DNA of 64,000 bases from Bordetella parapertussis (GCA_945901125.1 CAMDKD010000011.1:14808-78807); one strand, 5' to 3'; numbered from the stretch's first letter, positions 52,025 through 60,885 are shown. The notes: generated by a model not told the origin, from the letters alone. A program made the numbers and translations.

Positions 52025-54376
52025 ATGTACGAAGCAAACAACGCCAGCAGTCACAGACTGCACCAGTTTCTGGCCGATATGACCAGGCTGGTTGATACCG
52101 CACCCCCAGAAGCTGAAACACTGGCTCAAGGCCGCCGCCTGTTGCAAAACCTGTTGCAACAGGACGATTGGCTGCACCCTGAACTGGCGCAAGCCCATCC
52201 CGCCCATTACCAGCAGTACCTGATTTATGCCGATCCGCAAGACCGGTTCTCGGTGGTCAGCTTTGTCTGGGGACCGGGCCAGTCCACGCCCATCCATGAT
52301 CACACCGTTTGGGGTTTGATAGGCATGCTGCGCGGCAGCGAATCCTGTCAGCCTTACAGCCGCATGTCGGATGGCCGCTGGGTGCCGGCCGGTTTTCAAA
52401 TTGACATGCTGCCCGGCGACATCGAAGCCGTCTCGCCGCGCATAGGCGATGTGCACAAAGTATGGAATGCCTTGCCCGGCCAGGTGTCCATCAGTATCCA
52501 TGTCTATGGCGGCAACATCGGCAAGATAGAGCGCCACAGTTACCGAGAAGACGGCACGCGCAGCAACTTCGTGTCCGGTTATTCGAATCTGCTGCCAGTG
52601 GCCGCTGCTGCATCAACCACAACCGCACCAGTGGCCATCGCTTCGCACACGCCTTTAGCAGCCGCACCTCGCGCACCGCAGCTCACACCCGCCGCGCCTG
52701 TGGTTTACTCCGCTGAGTCTTCATCAGCGGCTGACGTACCACTCCATCAACTGCCGGACGACACGCCGGATACAGCCACTTCTGCTTATGCAGTCACCAC
52801 CTTCCAAGATGTGCGCCAGGCGCTGTTGGACAAACAGGAAATCGCTCTGGTCGATGTGCGCGAAGAAGACGTGTACGCGCAAAGCCATCCGCTGTTTGCC
52901 GTCAACCTTTCTTATGGCCGCATCGAATGCGATGCCCGCTTGCGCATACCGCGCCTGGACACACCGGTGGTGTTGCTGGACAACGGCGAGGGTTTGACGC
53001 TGAGTGCGGCACAGGTGCTGGCGCGCATGGGCTACACGCAAATAAGTATTCTTCAAAACGGATTGAGCGGCTGGGCCGCCGCCGGTGGCGAATTGTTCCG
53101 CGACGTCAATGTGCCCGGCAAAGCCTTCGGCGAACTGGTCGAATCCAAACGCAAGACACCGTCTATGTCGGCCACCGAGGTCAAGGCTTTGATCGACAGC
53201 GACGCTGACATGGTGGTGCTGGACGCCAGGCGTTTTGACGAATACCAGACCATGAGCATCCCGGGCGCCATCAGCGTGCCCGGCGCGGAACTGGTGCTGC
53301 GTGCGCGCAGTCTCGCGCCCAGTGCGACAACTCGCATCGTGGTGAACTGCGCCGGTCGCACGCGCAGCATCATCGGCACCCAGTCGCTGGTAAACGCAGG
53401 CATCCCTAACCCTGTGTGCGCCTTGCGCAACGGCACCATAGGCTGGACCCTGGCTGGCTTGGAACTCGAACACAAAGCAGACAAGCGCTTTGCAGAGGTC
53501 AGCGACGCCGATCGCAAAAAAGCCGCAGCTTCTGCACTTGCGCTGCTGTTTCGCGCCGGTGTGCAACGCATAGACAAACAGGACTTGCAAGCCTTGCTGG
53601 CCGACGCTACACGCAACACCTATGTGTTTGACGTGCGCACTCCCGAAGAGTTCGCGTTCGGTCATCTGCCTGGCGCGCGCAGCGCACCGGGCGGGCAACT
53701 GGTGCAGGAAACCGACCACCATGTAGGTGTGCGAGGTGCGCGCATTGTGCTGTACGACGACGACGGCGTGCGCGCTTCCATGACGGCCTCATGGCTTGCG
53801 CAAATGGGCTGGGACACGTATGTACTGAAAGACCTTCAGCCTGAGGATTTGCGCGACACCGCTGTGGTGGCCGACGCGTTGCCGGACACGCTCTCACCGG
53901 TGGCAGAAGTCGATCCGGCCACCCTCAAAGAGTGGCTGGCCAACCGCAGCAACCTGAGCATGGTGATCGACGTGGGCGACAGCGCCACCTATGTCAAACG
54001 GCACATACCGGGCGCCTGGTGGCTGCTCAGATCACAACTGGCCCAGGACTTCAGCCGGGTGCACAAAGCCAACCGTTATGTGCTGACCTGTGCCGACGGA
54101 CGAGCCTCGCGTTACGCGGTGGCTGAATTGCAACCGTTGGTGCGCGCAGGTGTGCAAGTGCTGTGGCTGAGCGGCGGCAATGCCGCCTGGACGGCGCAAG
54201 GCTTTAGCACCCAGCAAGGCGAGTCCTACCTGGCGAGTCCGCGGATTGACCGTTACCGCCGACCCTATGAAGGCACCGACAACCCGGCAAAGGCCATGCA
54301 AGCCTATCTGGACTGGGAATACGGACTGGTAGAACAGCTGCGCAAAGACGGCAGCCACCATTTCAAAGTGATTTAG
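52025..54376 (+). CDS. fusion protein: cysteine dioxygenase-like domain + four rhodanese domains
   Basis: Single protein of 783 residues. Residues 1-185 are a cysteine-dioxygenase-type cupin with His91 and His93 in PIHDHTVWG and His144 in GDVHKVWN, the three iron ligands. A Ser/Ala/Pro/Thr-rich linker (190-255) follows. Four rhodanese-like domains come next. Domain 1 (255-360) has Asp at the loop (LLDNGEGL). Domain 2 (380-485) has Cys442 in NCAGRTRS. Domain 3 (515-610) has DDDGVRAS. Domain 4 (628-735) has Cys689 in TCADGRAS. Domains 2 and 4 could be active sulfurtransferases, and 1 and 3 appear inactive. The start is ATG 52025; an upstream in-frame GTG is possible. Confidence 0.9.
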   Translation: MYEANNASSHRLHQFLADMTRLVDTAPPEAETLAQGRRLLQNLLQQDDWLHPELAQAHPAHYQQYLIYADPQDRFSVVSFVWGPGQSTPIHDHTVWGLIGMLRGSESCQPYSRMSDGRWVPAGFQIDMLPGDIEAVSPRIGDVHKVWNALPGQVSISIHVYGGNIGKIERHSYREDGTRSNFVSGYSNLLPVAAAASTTTAPVAIASHTPLAAAPRAPQLTPAAPVVYSAESSSAADVPLHQLPDDTPDTATSAYAVTTFQDVRQALLDKQEIALVDVREEDVYAQSHPLFAVNLSYGRIECDARLRIPRLDTPVVLLDNGEGLTLSAAQVLARMGYTQISILQNGLSGWAAAGGELFRDVNVPGKAFGELVESKRKTPSMSATEVKALIDSDADMVVLDARRFDEYQTMSIPGAISVPGAELVLRARSLAPSATTRIVVNCAGRTRSIIGTQSLVNAGIPNPVCALRNGTIGWTLAGLELEHKADKRFAEVSDADRKKAAASALALLFRAGVQRIDKQDLQALLADATRNTYVFDVRTPEEFAFGHLPGARSAPGGQLVQETDHHVGVRGARIVLYDDDGVRASMTASWLAQMGWDTYVLKDLQPEDLRDTAVVADALPDTLSPVAEVDPATLKEWLANRSNLSMVIDVGDSATYVKRHIPGAWWLLRSQLAQDFSRVHKANRYVLTCADGRASRYAVAELQPLVRAGVQVLWLSGGNAAWTAQGFSTQQGESYLASPRIDRYRRPYEGTDNPAKAMQAYLDWEYGLVEQLRKDGSHHFKVI

Positions 54377-55601
54377 CCAAAGCTTGCACCCAAGCCAGTT
54401 GGCGCGGCAAACACACGGTTTGCAAGTCATAGCGTTCGATGGCACGCGCCCGCGCCGCCTCACCCAGGCGCTGGCGTTCAGCGGGTTCATTCATCAAGCG
54501 GTTGATGCCTTGCACCCAGGCCGTCACATCAAAAAACGGCAGCAAGCGGCCGGTGACGCCGTGTTGAATCGCTTCGTGCACAGGTCCGGTGTCGCTGGCC
54601 AGAATGGCGCAACCGCTGCTCATGGCTTCTATCAAACTCCAGCTCAATACAAACGGGTAGGTAAGGTAAACATGTACCCGGCTGATTTGCAACATGGTGA
54701 GGAACTGCGGGTAACTCAGCCTGCCCAGAAAATGCACGCGCTGCCAATCGCTGTCCGGAATTTGAGCGCGCACTTCGTCGATGAAGATTTGCTTCCAGGT
54801 TTTTCCCTCAGGCGCCTTGGCTCCATAACTCACGCTGTCGCCGCCGACGATCAATACCTGCGCCTGCGGGCGCAGCCGCAGCACCCCGGGCAGGGCACGC
54901 ATAAAGATGTGGTATCCACGGTAGGGCTCGAGGTTGCGGCTGACAAAAGTCAGCACTTCGTCGTCCCGCGACCAACTGCGTCCATCCTCTAAGCTCAATC
55001 TGGTAGCCGGGTCAGGCCGAATGGCGACGGTATCAATGCCGTCGTGCACCACCGTGATTTTTTCGCGCATGGACGGGTCATAGGTTTGCGCCTGCCAGTG
55101 GGTGGGCGAGACGGCTGCTTCCACGCTCTGATGCTGCAAAACGGCAACCGCATTTTTCAACAGCAAACGGCTGTCGGCACTGATTTCGGGTTTGGAGAAT
55201 TCTGGATCGAAATGCACGTCCTGGCCTTCGGACTGGTAAAACATTTCGTAAAACAAACCCAGGCGGGTGTCGGGCCAAACCTGTTTGATGAACAGGCTTT
55301 CGCCCCAGGACGGATGCGCAATCACCACATCCGGATAAAACCCTTGTTGCTTGAATTGCATGGCCCAATGCAATACCGCTTCGCCGCGAATGACCTTGGC
55401 TTCCACGTCGATGATCCACGGGTGTATCCCGGGCGTGCTGCTGCGTTTAGGGAAATAGGTATGCACTTGCACGCCTTGCCACAACATGCCGGGTTTATTG
55501 GCCAATAGCAGCGCATGCACTTCATGGCCGGCAGCAGCCAGCGCCGGTGCCAGGTGCTTGAACTGACCGGGAAAATTCTGATGAAGAAAAAGAAGCTTCA
55601 A
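54363..55601 (-). CDS. glycosyltransferase family 4 protein
   Basis: GT4-type glycosyltransferase of 412 residues with the GT-B fold. The N-terminus reads MKLLFLHQNFPGQFKHLAPA. The middle has the donor-site strand LTFVSRNLEPYRGYHIFM, and the C-terminal half has VYLTYPFVLSWSLIEAMSSGCAILASDTGPVHEAI, containing the Glu-rich EX7E-like nucleotide-sugar motif. The start is TTG 55599-55601, overlapping the cytochrome b561 stop (TTGA). Sugar and acceptor are unknown. Confidence 0.88.
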   Translation of the reverse strand: MKLLFLHQNFPGQFKHLAPALAAAGHEVHALLLANKPGMLWQGVQVHTYFPKRSSTPGIHPWIIDVEAKVIRGEAVLHWAMQFKQQGFYPDVVIAHPSWGESLFIKQVWPDTRLGLFYEMFYQSEGQDVHFDPEFSKPEISADSRLLLKNAVAVLQHQSVEAAVSPTHWQAQTYDPSMREKITVVHDGIDTVAIRPDPATRLSLEDGRSWSRDDEVLTFVSRNLEPYRGYHIFMRALPGVLRLRPQAQVLIVGGDSVSYGAKAPEGKTWKQIFIDEVRAQIPDSDWQRVHFLGRLSYPQFLTMLQISRVHVYLTYPFVLSWSLIEAMSSGCAILASDTGPVHEAIQHGVTGRLLPFFDVTAWVQGINRLMNEPAERQRLGEAARARAIERYDLQTVCLPRQLAWVQALAKSL

Positions 55602-56194
55602 TTGTCAGCAGCTCGGCCCCAGCTCATGCGTTGCAGCAAACCATCGCGCTTGACCAGCACGTGCCAGACCACGGCTGCCAGATGCAAGGCGATCAAAGCC
55701 ATGAACAGGAAAGCAAACAGTTCATGAACCTCGCTCAACAAAGCTTTCATGTCCGGCTGCGGTTCAAACAAACGCGGCAATGTGTTGCCGAAGAACTTAA
55801 TGGGGTATTGAGAAAAATTGGAACCAATGAAACCGGACAAGGGCATGGCCACCATACACACGTACATCAAACCGTGGTTCAACTTTGAGACGATGTGTTG
55901 CCAGGTGCCGGGCGCGGTGACTGCCGCAGGTGCCGGGTGGCTGATGCGCCAGCCCATTCGCCAAACAATAAACACGGCGATCACCAGGCCTATGGATTTG
56001 TGAATATTGAACCAGCCGCCACGGTAACCCGGTGGCTCTTTGGGCAGGTCGACCATCCACAGGCCCAGCACCAATTGACCGATCAATGCCAGAGCCAGCA
56101 ACCAGTGCAACAGCACCAGAATCCGGTCATAACGCGGTGTGACAGCCTCATGCGCGCCGGCGTCTGCATCAGAAATCAAGTTGTCGTTAGCCAT
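55598..56194 (-). CDS. cytochrome b561 family protein
   Basis: Membrane di-heme cytochrome of 198 residues with four hydrophobic helices and paired His ligands: His29 in LVLLHWLLALALIG, His65 in FNIHKSIGLVI and two later His in EVHELFAFLFMALIALHLAAVVWH. Members pass electrons from quinol to periplasmic acceptors. The ATG 56192-56194 is clear. It overlaps the glycosyltransferase gene by four bases. The 189 bp before the next plus-strand gene show no notable element. Confidence 0.9.
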   Translation of the reverse strand: MANDNLISDADAGAHEAVTPRYDRILVLLHWLLALALIGQLVLGLWMVDLPKEPPGYRGGWFNIHKSIGLVIAVFIVWRMGWRISHPAPAAVTAPGTWQHIVSKLNHGLMYVCMVAMPLSGFIGSNFSQYPIKFFGNTLPRLFEPQPDMKALLSEVHELFAFLFMALIALHLAAVVWHVLVKRDGLLQRMSWGRAADN

Positions 56195-56383
56195 GTCAGC
56201 GTCCGTTCAAAAATTGAGTGTGAAGTGTGCCACGACTCTGGCGGGCCGCTCAATACAGTCATTCCCCCGGAAGTCGGCAGTACAGGCGGCTAAGTTATTA
56301 TCCGGCCCACTCTTTAGCCGTCGCGGCTGTTGTTGCCAGATTAAGTCGCAGGCAGTTGTCGTTTTTTTGATTGGTGGTTAGTT

Positions 56384-57064
56384 TTGAAGTCTTTTTTGAA
56401 GCGGCTTAAGACAGCCCATCCCAAGTGGGACGTAGAACCTTTGTGGTTTGAATGGCTGGTCTTGCTGGGTTTGTTTATTTTTTCCACCTGGTTGCTGGGC
56501 ATCAAAGGCGTGTGGCAGTTGCTGATCAGCTCTGACCCGACCGGCATTACCTTGGTCATCATCGTGGTGTTCGCGGTATCCACCCTGTGGTGCGGTGTTC
56601 GCTCGCGCGAACTCACGCGTCAACGTGCAGCGATGGACAAAGCAGCCGCACACGGCCTTGCCGGTCTGCTCAAAGCCGATTGCTGGGCCGGAGAATACTG
56701 GGCCGCACTGGCCGGCAATCCGAAAGACAGCGGCGCTCCGTTGGATTTGCTGATGGAGAAAACCCATGGCCCGCATTCGACAGCCTGGTGGGTCAACGGC
56801 GTGCAACTCAAATTGGGATTGCTGGGCAAAGTCATCGGGTTTTCTGTGCTGGCCATGCAAATCGGACAAATACAAAACTTCGACCCCAGCCAGGCGCAGG
56901 AGTTGTTGCGCAATCTGACCTCAGGCCTGGGCGTGGCCTTGCTCACCACCATGGTCGGTTTGATCGGCAATATTTTGCTGGGCTTGCAACTCACACGCAT
57001 GGACCGCTTCGCCGACCAATTGCTGGGTCAGGCACAACGCCACGGATTGATCATCAATCGCTGA
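56384..57064 (+). CDS. TolQ/ExbB/MotA-like membrane protein
   Basis: Protein of 226 residues. Two N-terminal hydrophobic helices (about 22-42 and 53-70) are followed by a soluble loop, then helices at about 138-160 and 170-190 with the pattern LTSGLGVALLTTMVGLIGNILLG. That pattern resembles the pore-lining Thr-containing helices of MotA/TolQ/ExbB proton channels. The start is TTG 56384 with GGTGGTTAGTT upstream. It is paired with a TolR/ExbD-like gene 15 bp downstream, so a proton-driven motor complex is likely. It is not the canonical TolQ, since tolA and tolB are absent here. Confidence 0.7.
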   Translation: MKSFLKRLKTAHPKWDVEPLWFEWLVLLGLFIFSTWLLGIKGVWQLLISSDPTGITLVIIVVFAVSTLWCGVRSRELTRQRAAMDKAAAHGLAGLLKADCWAGEYWAALAGNPKDSGAPLDLLMEKTHGPHSTAWWVNGVQLKLGLLGKVIGFSVLAMQIGQIQNFDPSQAQELLRNLTSGLGVALLTTMVGLIGNILLGLQLTRMDRFADQLLGQAQRHGLIINR

Positions 57065-57079
57065 CGCGATTGACACGCC

Positions 57080-57709
57080 ATGCGCAAAAACCGTTTTTCC
57101 CGCGAGCCTGAAGTCGATCCTTTTTACGACATGTTGTTCAACATGTTGATCGCCTTCGTCTTTTGTTTCATCATTGCGCTGCTGGCCATGAACCCCAAGG
57201 CCACCAAAAGCGGGGATATTCCTGCCAAAGCCGAATTCATCATCACCTTGTCCTGGCCAGACATGGACCCGAATGACTTAGACCTGTGGTTGCAAGGCCC
57301 CTCCGGCGAAAGTGTCTGGTTTCGCAACCGCGAAGCCGATTTGATGCACCTGGACCGCGACGACCGTGGCAACTCCAACAACACCATCATGGTCAACGGC
57401 AATAAAGTGGTCAACCCCTTGCGCCAGGAAGTGGTGACGATACGCAGCATCGTGCCGGGTGAATACGTGGTCAACGCGCACTATTACGAAACCAAAGACA
57501 TAGATGCCAGTGACCCCAAAGCAGGCCAACCGGTGCTGGCCACGCTGTCCGTCATCAAGGTCAATCCCAAGGCCGAAGTGGTGTTTTACGGCCAGTCCAC
57601 GCTGCAAGCACGCGGCAAGGAAGTCACCATGGCCAGATTCACAGTTACCCCCGAAGGTGGTGTAGACAATGTCAACACCATCCCCAAAAACTTAATCAAG
57701 TCTTTCTGA
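57080..57709 (+). CDS. ExbD/TolR-like protein with a periplasmic beta domain
   Basis: Protein of 209 residues. A short cytoplasmic N-terminus leads to VDPFYDMLFNMLIAFVFCF (about 12-30), where Asp17 sits as the proton-carrying Asp does in ExbD (PFIDVML). After the helix, residues 50-209 form a periplasmic domain with a DxD-type opening (DPNDLDLWLQGPSGESVWF) that looks like a DUF2135-type beta domain rather than the usual ExbD fold. That pairing is unusual. It is 15 bp after its TolQ-like partner. The start is ATG 57080. Confidence 0.7.
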   Translation: MRKNRFSREPEVDPFYDMLFNMLIAFVFCFIIALLAMNPKATKSGDIPAKAEFIITLSWPDMDPNDLDLWLQGPSGESVWFRNREADLMHLDRDDRGNSNNTIMVNGNKVVNPLRQEVVTIRSIVPGEYVVNAHYYETKDIDASDPKAGQPVLATLSVIKVNPKAEVVFYGQSTLQARGKEVTMARFTVTPEGGVDNVNTIPKNLIKSF

Positions 57710-57710
57710 T

Positions 57711-58208
57711 ATGACGCTGACCTTCATCATTGTTTTTGCGCTCATCGCTGTGTTGTTGGCGTTGGCGCTGGTGTATTCCAACTGGCCGAGCTGGCTCAAA
57801 GGTTTGCTGGCTCTGGCTGTCAGCTGTTTTTATTTCTTCGGCTTCAGTGCTGTGCATTCGCTACTGGGTATTCCCAGCACCGATGCGCTGCCGGATCGTT
57901 TCGTCATGCTGGCCGCCATGATTGACGAGCCGCGCGGCAAATTCCCCGGCGCCTTGTATGTCTGGATCACACCGATTGAAGAAGGCAAAAACTTTTTGCA
58001 GCCGCGTGCTTACAGACTGCCCTATACCCGTAGTTTGCACGAACAGATTTCTGATGGCATGCGCAAGGGCCGCGAAGGCGTGCCGCAAATGGGCACGGCC
58101 GAAGTCAAACAAGGCAACGGCAAGGGCGCCAGCTGGCTCAACCCCGGCAGCGATGAACAGGAAGTCAAGATCATGGACTTGCCCACGCCTCAGGTGCCGG
58201 AAAAATGA
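57711..58208 (+). CDS. membrane-anchored protein of unknown function (TolQR-like cassette)
   Basis: Protein of 165 residues with two N-terminal hydrophobic helices (about 3-22 and 30-50) and a charged C-terminal domain ending in low-complexity Gly/Asn/Lys sequence. I do not recognise the family. ATG 57711 lies 1 bp after the TolR-like stop, and its stop overlaps the lipoprotein start by four bases, so it belongs to the same tightly coupled cassette. Confidence 0.65.
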   Translation: MTLTFIIVFALIAVLLALALVYSNWPSWLKGLLALAVSCFYFFGFSAVHSLLGIPSTDALPDRFVMLAAMIDEPRGKFPGALYVWITPIEEGKNFLQPRAYRLPYTRSLHEQISDGMRKGREGVPQMGTAEVKQGNGKGASWLNPGSDEQEVKIMDLPTPQVPEK

Positions 58209-58927
58209 AGACGCGCATTTCTCTGCTTGCCTTGAGTGCCGGGCTTTTGCTCAGCGCCTGCGATCAACCGGTCAAAGAAAATCCCTTGTTTCCGCTGGCC
58301 GCCGGCAAAAGCTGGACTTACCAAGTTGAAACCGTGTATGACGAACCTGACGGCAAAACCTTGCGTTACACACTGGAAATGCGCAACCTGGGCAGCGCAG
58401 CATTGGCCGACGGCAGCACCGCCTGGCTGCGCCGCAGCAGCAACGGTCATGAATACTGGCTGACCACTGACGATAAAGTCATCAGCCGCGTGGCCATGAA
58501 AATACCGACCAGAGACCAGGCTGAAATGGACCCCGAGCCCCGCACCGTCTTGCCACAAGCGCTGGCTGTCGGCAGCAGCTGGACCACGACCACCGTGCCG
58601 TATTTTTTACGCCGTCGCAACGAACAACCCGCTGAATTCAGGTACCTGGATAAATTCAAAAACATTCCCATGGTTTTCACCGTGGCCGACATGGACGTCA
58701 AGATCAGCACACCGGCCGGGCAGTTTGAACACTGCGTGCGGGTCGACGGCAAAATGGCCATGATGCTGTGGAACGACCAGGCCAACGCCTACAAACCCAC
58801 GGACTTGACCTCGCGCGAGTGGTACTGTCCGGATGTCGGTCTGGTGCAAGTGGAACGCGATGAGCCGACCACTGCCAAATTTTTTCAAGGTGGCAGCATG
58901 CGTATGAAGTTGCTTCACTTCGAGTGA
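58205..58927 (+). CDS. putative lipoprotein of unknown function (TolQR-like cassette)
   Basis: Protein of 240 residues. The N-terminus MKTRISLLALSAGLLLSACD carries a lipobox (LLSAC) with Cys19 as the lipid site. The mature domain contains repeated short strands (KSWTYQVETVYDEPD, GSSWTTTTVPYF, REWYCPDVGLVQVE), suggesting a beta-sandwich outer-membrane lipoprotein. No family is recognised. It closes the cassette after the TolQ-like, TolR-like and membrane proteins, and may be the outer-membrane partner. The start is ATG 58205. Confidence 0.72.
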   Translation: MKTRISLLALSAGLLLSACDQPVKENPLFPLAAGKSWTYQVETVYDEPDGKTLRYTLEMRNLGSAALADGSTAWLRRSSNGHEYWLTTDDKVISRVAMKIPTRDQAEMDPEPRTVLPQALAVGSSWTTTTVPYFLRRRNEQPAEFRYLDKFKNIPMVFTVADMDVKISTPAGQFEHCVRVDGKMAMMLWNDQANAYKPTDLTSREWYCPDVGLVQVERDEPTTAKFFQGGSMRMKLLHFE

Positions 58928-59159
58928 TCGACCTTCAAGCTGTCGCTAGTCTTACGAGCGAAAAACACCATTGCTTCGCGCATTAAATGTTTTTCAATCA
59001 TTCCTACATCAAACTGACACTTAAGTCTGTCTCGTTTTGAGAAATTCAACAGTTTGAATAACCCAACTAGGGTTTGCACTAGGTTGGGTCTTATATAAGT
59101 CCAGGAAAATTACACCTGTTAGTCGTGTTCCCCTAGTTAAAACCCTGAAGGATTTTTTT
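58928..59159 (+). promoter_or_regulatory. leader region of the PQQ dehydrogenase gene with inverted repeat
   Basis: The 232-bp gap before the dehydrogenase holds an imperfect stem-loop at 59060-59090 (ACCCAACTAG, 8-nt loop, CTAGGTTGGGT, one bulge), with TTATATAAG just after it, and a ribosome site GAAGGATTTTTTT before the ATG. CTAGGGTTT and a later CTAG-AAACCCTG reuse similar words. The repeat may be a regulator site or an mRNA element. No sigma-70 pair is convincing by eye. Confidence 0.45.
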
Positions 59160-60839
59160 ATGAAACTGTTAATTAAGTCAGTCGCATTGGCTGCTACTTT
59201 GGGCGCTGCCTCTTTGGCCAGCGCACAAAGCTGGCCAATATACGGCGGCGACGCTGGCAACCAGCGTTACAGCCAAGCCGGTCAAATCACCCCGGCCAAC
59301 GTCAACAAATTGAACGTTAAATGGGCGCTGCAACTCGGCTCCAACCGTTCACAAGAATCCACACCTATTTTGGTGGGCGACACCTTGTTTGTGACTTCTT
59401 CTTTCGGCCCGAAAAACGTTTTTGCCGTGAACGCAAAAACCGGCGAAGTCCGTTGGAAATACTCTCCTGAAATGCCTAAAGGCGTTGACCAATACGCTTG
59501 CTGCGACGTGAACAGCCGTGGCGTGTCTTACAACGACGGCAAGATTTTCTTCGGCCGCCTGGACGCACAAGTCACTGCACTCGATGCCAAAACCGGCAAG
59601 GAAATCTGGACCACTAAAGTGGTGGATTACACCCAAGGTTCAGTCATCACTTCTCCTCCCACCTTGGTTAAGAACATGGTCATCACCGGTTTCGGCGGTG
59701 GTGAATACGGTGTTCGCGGCGCCATCGTCGCTTTGGATCAAGCCACCGGCAAGGAAATCTGGCGCACTCACACAGTTCCGCTCGGCAACGAAAAAAATGC
59801 TGACACTTGGAAAGGTGACTCAGGCAAAACCGGCGGCGGCGCTGCATGGTTCATCGGCTCTTACGATCCCAAGTTGAACCTGGTTTACTACGGCACAAGC
59901 AATCCTGCGCCTTGGTCTGCCATTGTTCGCGGCAATGACTCTTCTGACGTCGGCAAATTCACCAACCTCTACACAGCTTCTGTGGTGGCTATGAATCCTG
60001 ACACAGGCAACATCGTGTGGCACTACCAGTTCACACCGCATGATGCATGGGACTATGACGGCGTGAACGAATTGGTGCTGGCTGACCTGCCTATCGACGG
60101 CAAGACAGTTCCAGTCCTGATGCAGGCTAACCGTAACGGCTTCTTCTACGTGATTGACCGCGCTAACGGCAAACTTCTGTCTGCCAAACAGTTCGTTGAC
60201 GGCGTCAACTGGGCCACCGGCATCGACATGAAAACCGGCGCTCCTATCGAAACCGCTAACAACGAAAAGCGTCCTCGCCTGAAAAAATGGGCCAAAGACA
60301 TTTGCCCCAACCTGATTGGCGGCAAAAACTGGATGCCTATGTCCTACAACCCTAAAACAGGCCTGGTCTACATTCCGACCATGAACCTGTGTATGGACCT
60401 CGAAGGCATTCAAGAAGAGTACAAGCGCGGCCAGTTCTTCCTGGGCGTGAACTTTGACTTGAGCAAAGTCGGCCCCGGCGGCCACGGCGGCGGTTTGAAA
60501 GCATGGGACCCCGTCAAGCAAAAACAAGTGTGGTTCAACAAAGACGAACTGCCTTTCAACGGCGGCACCATGACCACTTCTACCGGTCTGGTTTTCGCAG
60601 GTGACATCAAAGGCATGTTCCGCGCCTTGGATGCAAAAACCGGCAAAGAGCTGTGGAAGTTCAATTCAGGTTCAGGCATCACTGCTGCGCCTATGACTTA
60701 CACGCTCGACGGCAAGCAATACCTCGCAGTCGTGTCAGGCCGCACACAATCTATCCCTGCGTTCTTCGGAACTCTGGGCGAGAGAATGGTTGCAGCCAGC
60801 CCTGAAGGCGGCACACTGTTTGTGTTCGCTTTGGACTGA
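59160..60839 (+). CDS. PQQ-dependent alcohol dehydrogenase, lanthanide-type signature
   Basis: Periplasmic quinoprotein of 559 residues with a signal peptide ending in ASAQ. It has beta-propeller tryptophan-docking-like repeats and the adjacent-cysteine ring Cys114-Cys115 (YACCDVN). Metal and active-site residues are visible: Glu182 in GGGEYG, Asn248 in TSNPAPW, catalytic Asp298 and Asp300 in HDAWDYDGVNE. A second Asp two residues after the catalytic one is the mark of lanthanide-dependent enzymes (XoxF, ExaF/PedH); calcium enzymes have a smaller residue there. It is shorter than XoxF and could be an alcohol dehydrogenase. A XoxJ-cytochrome fusion gene follows. Confidence 0.9.
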   Translation: MKLLIKSVALAATLGAASLASAQSWPIYGGDAGNQRYSQAGQITPANVNKLNVKWALQLGSNRSQESTPILVGDTLFVTSSFGPKNVFAVNAKTGEVRWKYSPEMPKGVDQYACCDVNSRGVSYNDGKIFFGRLDAQVTALDAKTGKEIWTTKVVDYTQGSVITSPPTLVKNMVITGFGGGEYGVRGAIVALDQATGKEIWRTHTVPLGNEKNADTWKGDSGKTGGGAAWFIGSYDPKLNLVYYGTSNPAPWSAIVRGNDSSDVGKFTNLYTASVVAMNPDTGNIVWHYQFTPHDAWDYDGVNELVLADLPIDGKTVPVLMQANRNGFFYVIDRANGKLLSAKQFVDGVNWATGIDMKTGAPIETANNEKRPRLKKWAKDICPNLIGGKNWMPMSYNPKTGLVYIPTMNLCMDLEGIQEEYKRGQFFLGVNFDLSKVGPGGHGGGLKAWDPVKQKQVWFNKDELPFNGGTMTTSTGLVFAGDIKGMFRALDAKTGKELWKFNSGSGITAAPMTYTLDGKQYLAVVSGRTQSIPAFFGTLGERMVAASPEGGTLFVFALD

Positions 60840-60852
60840 TCTGACGTAAGTT

Positions 60853-60885
60853 GAAAAACGCCGCCTTCGGGCGGTGTTTTTTTAT
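60853..60885 (+). terminator. rho-independent terminator after the PQQ dehydrogenase
   Basis: A GC-rich stem ACGCCGCC, UUCG tetraloop, GGCGGTGT, followed by a run of seven T at 60877-60883. It is a clear intrinsic terminator directly after the dehydrogenase stop, so most transcription should end there and the downstream fusion gene needs its own promoter. Confidence 0.9.

Noticed and set aside
59160..60839. Direct naming of the quinoprotein as xoxF
   Set aside because: The lanthanide signature is shared with PedH and ExaF enzymes, and the protein is shorter than XoxF. A phylogeny would be needed.
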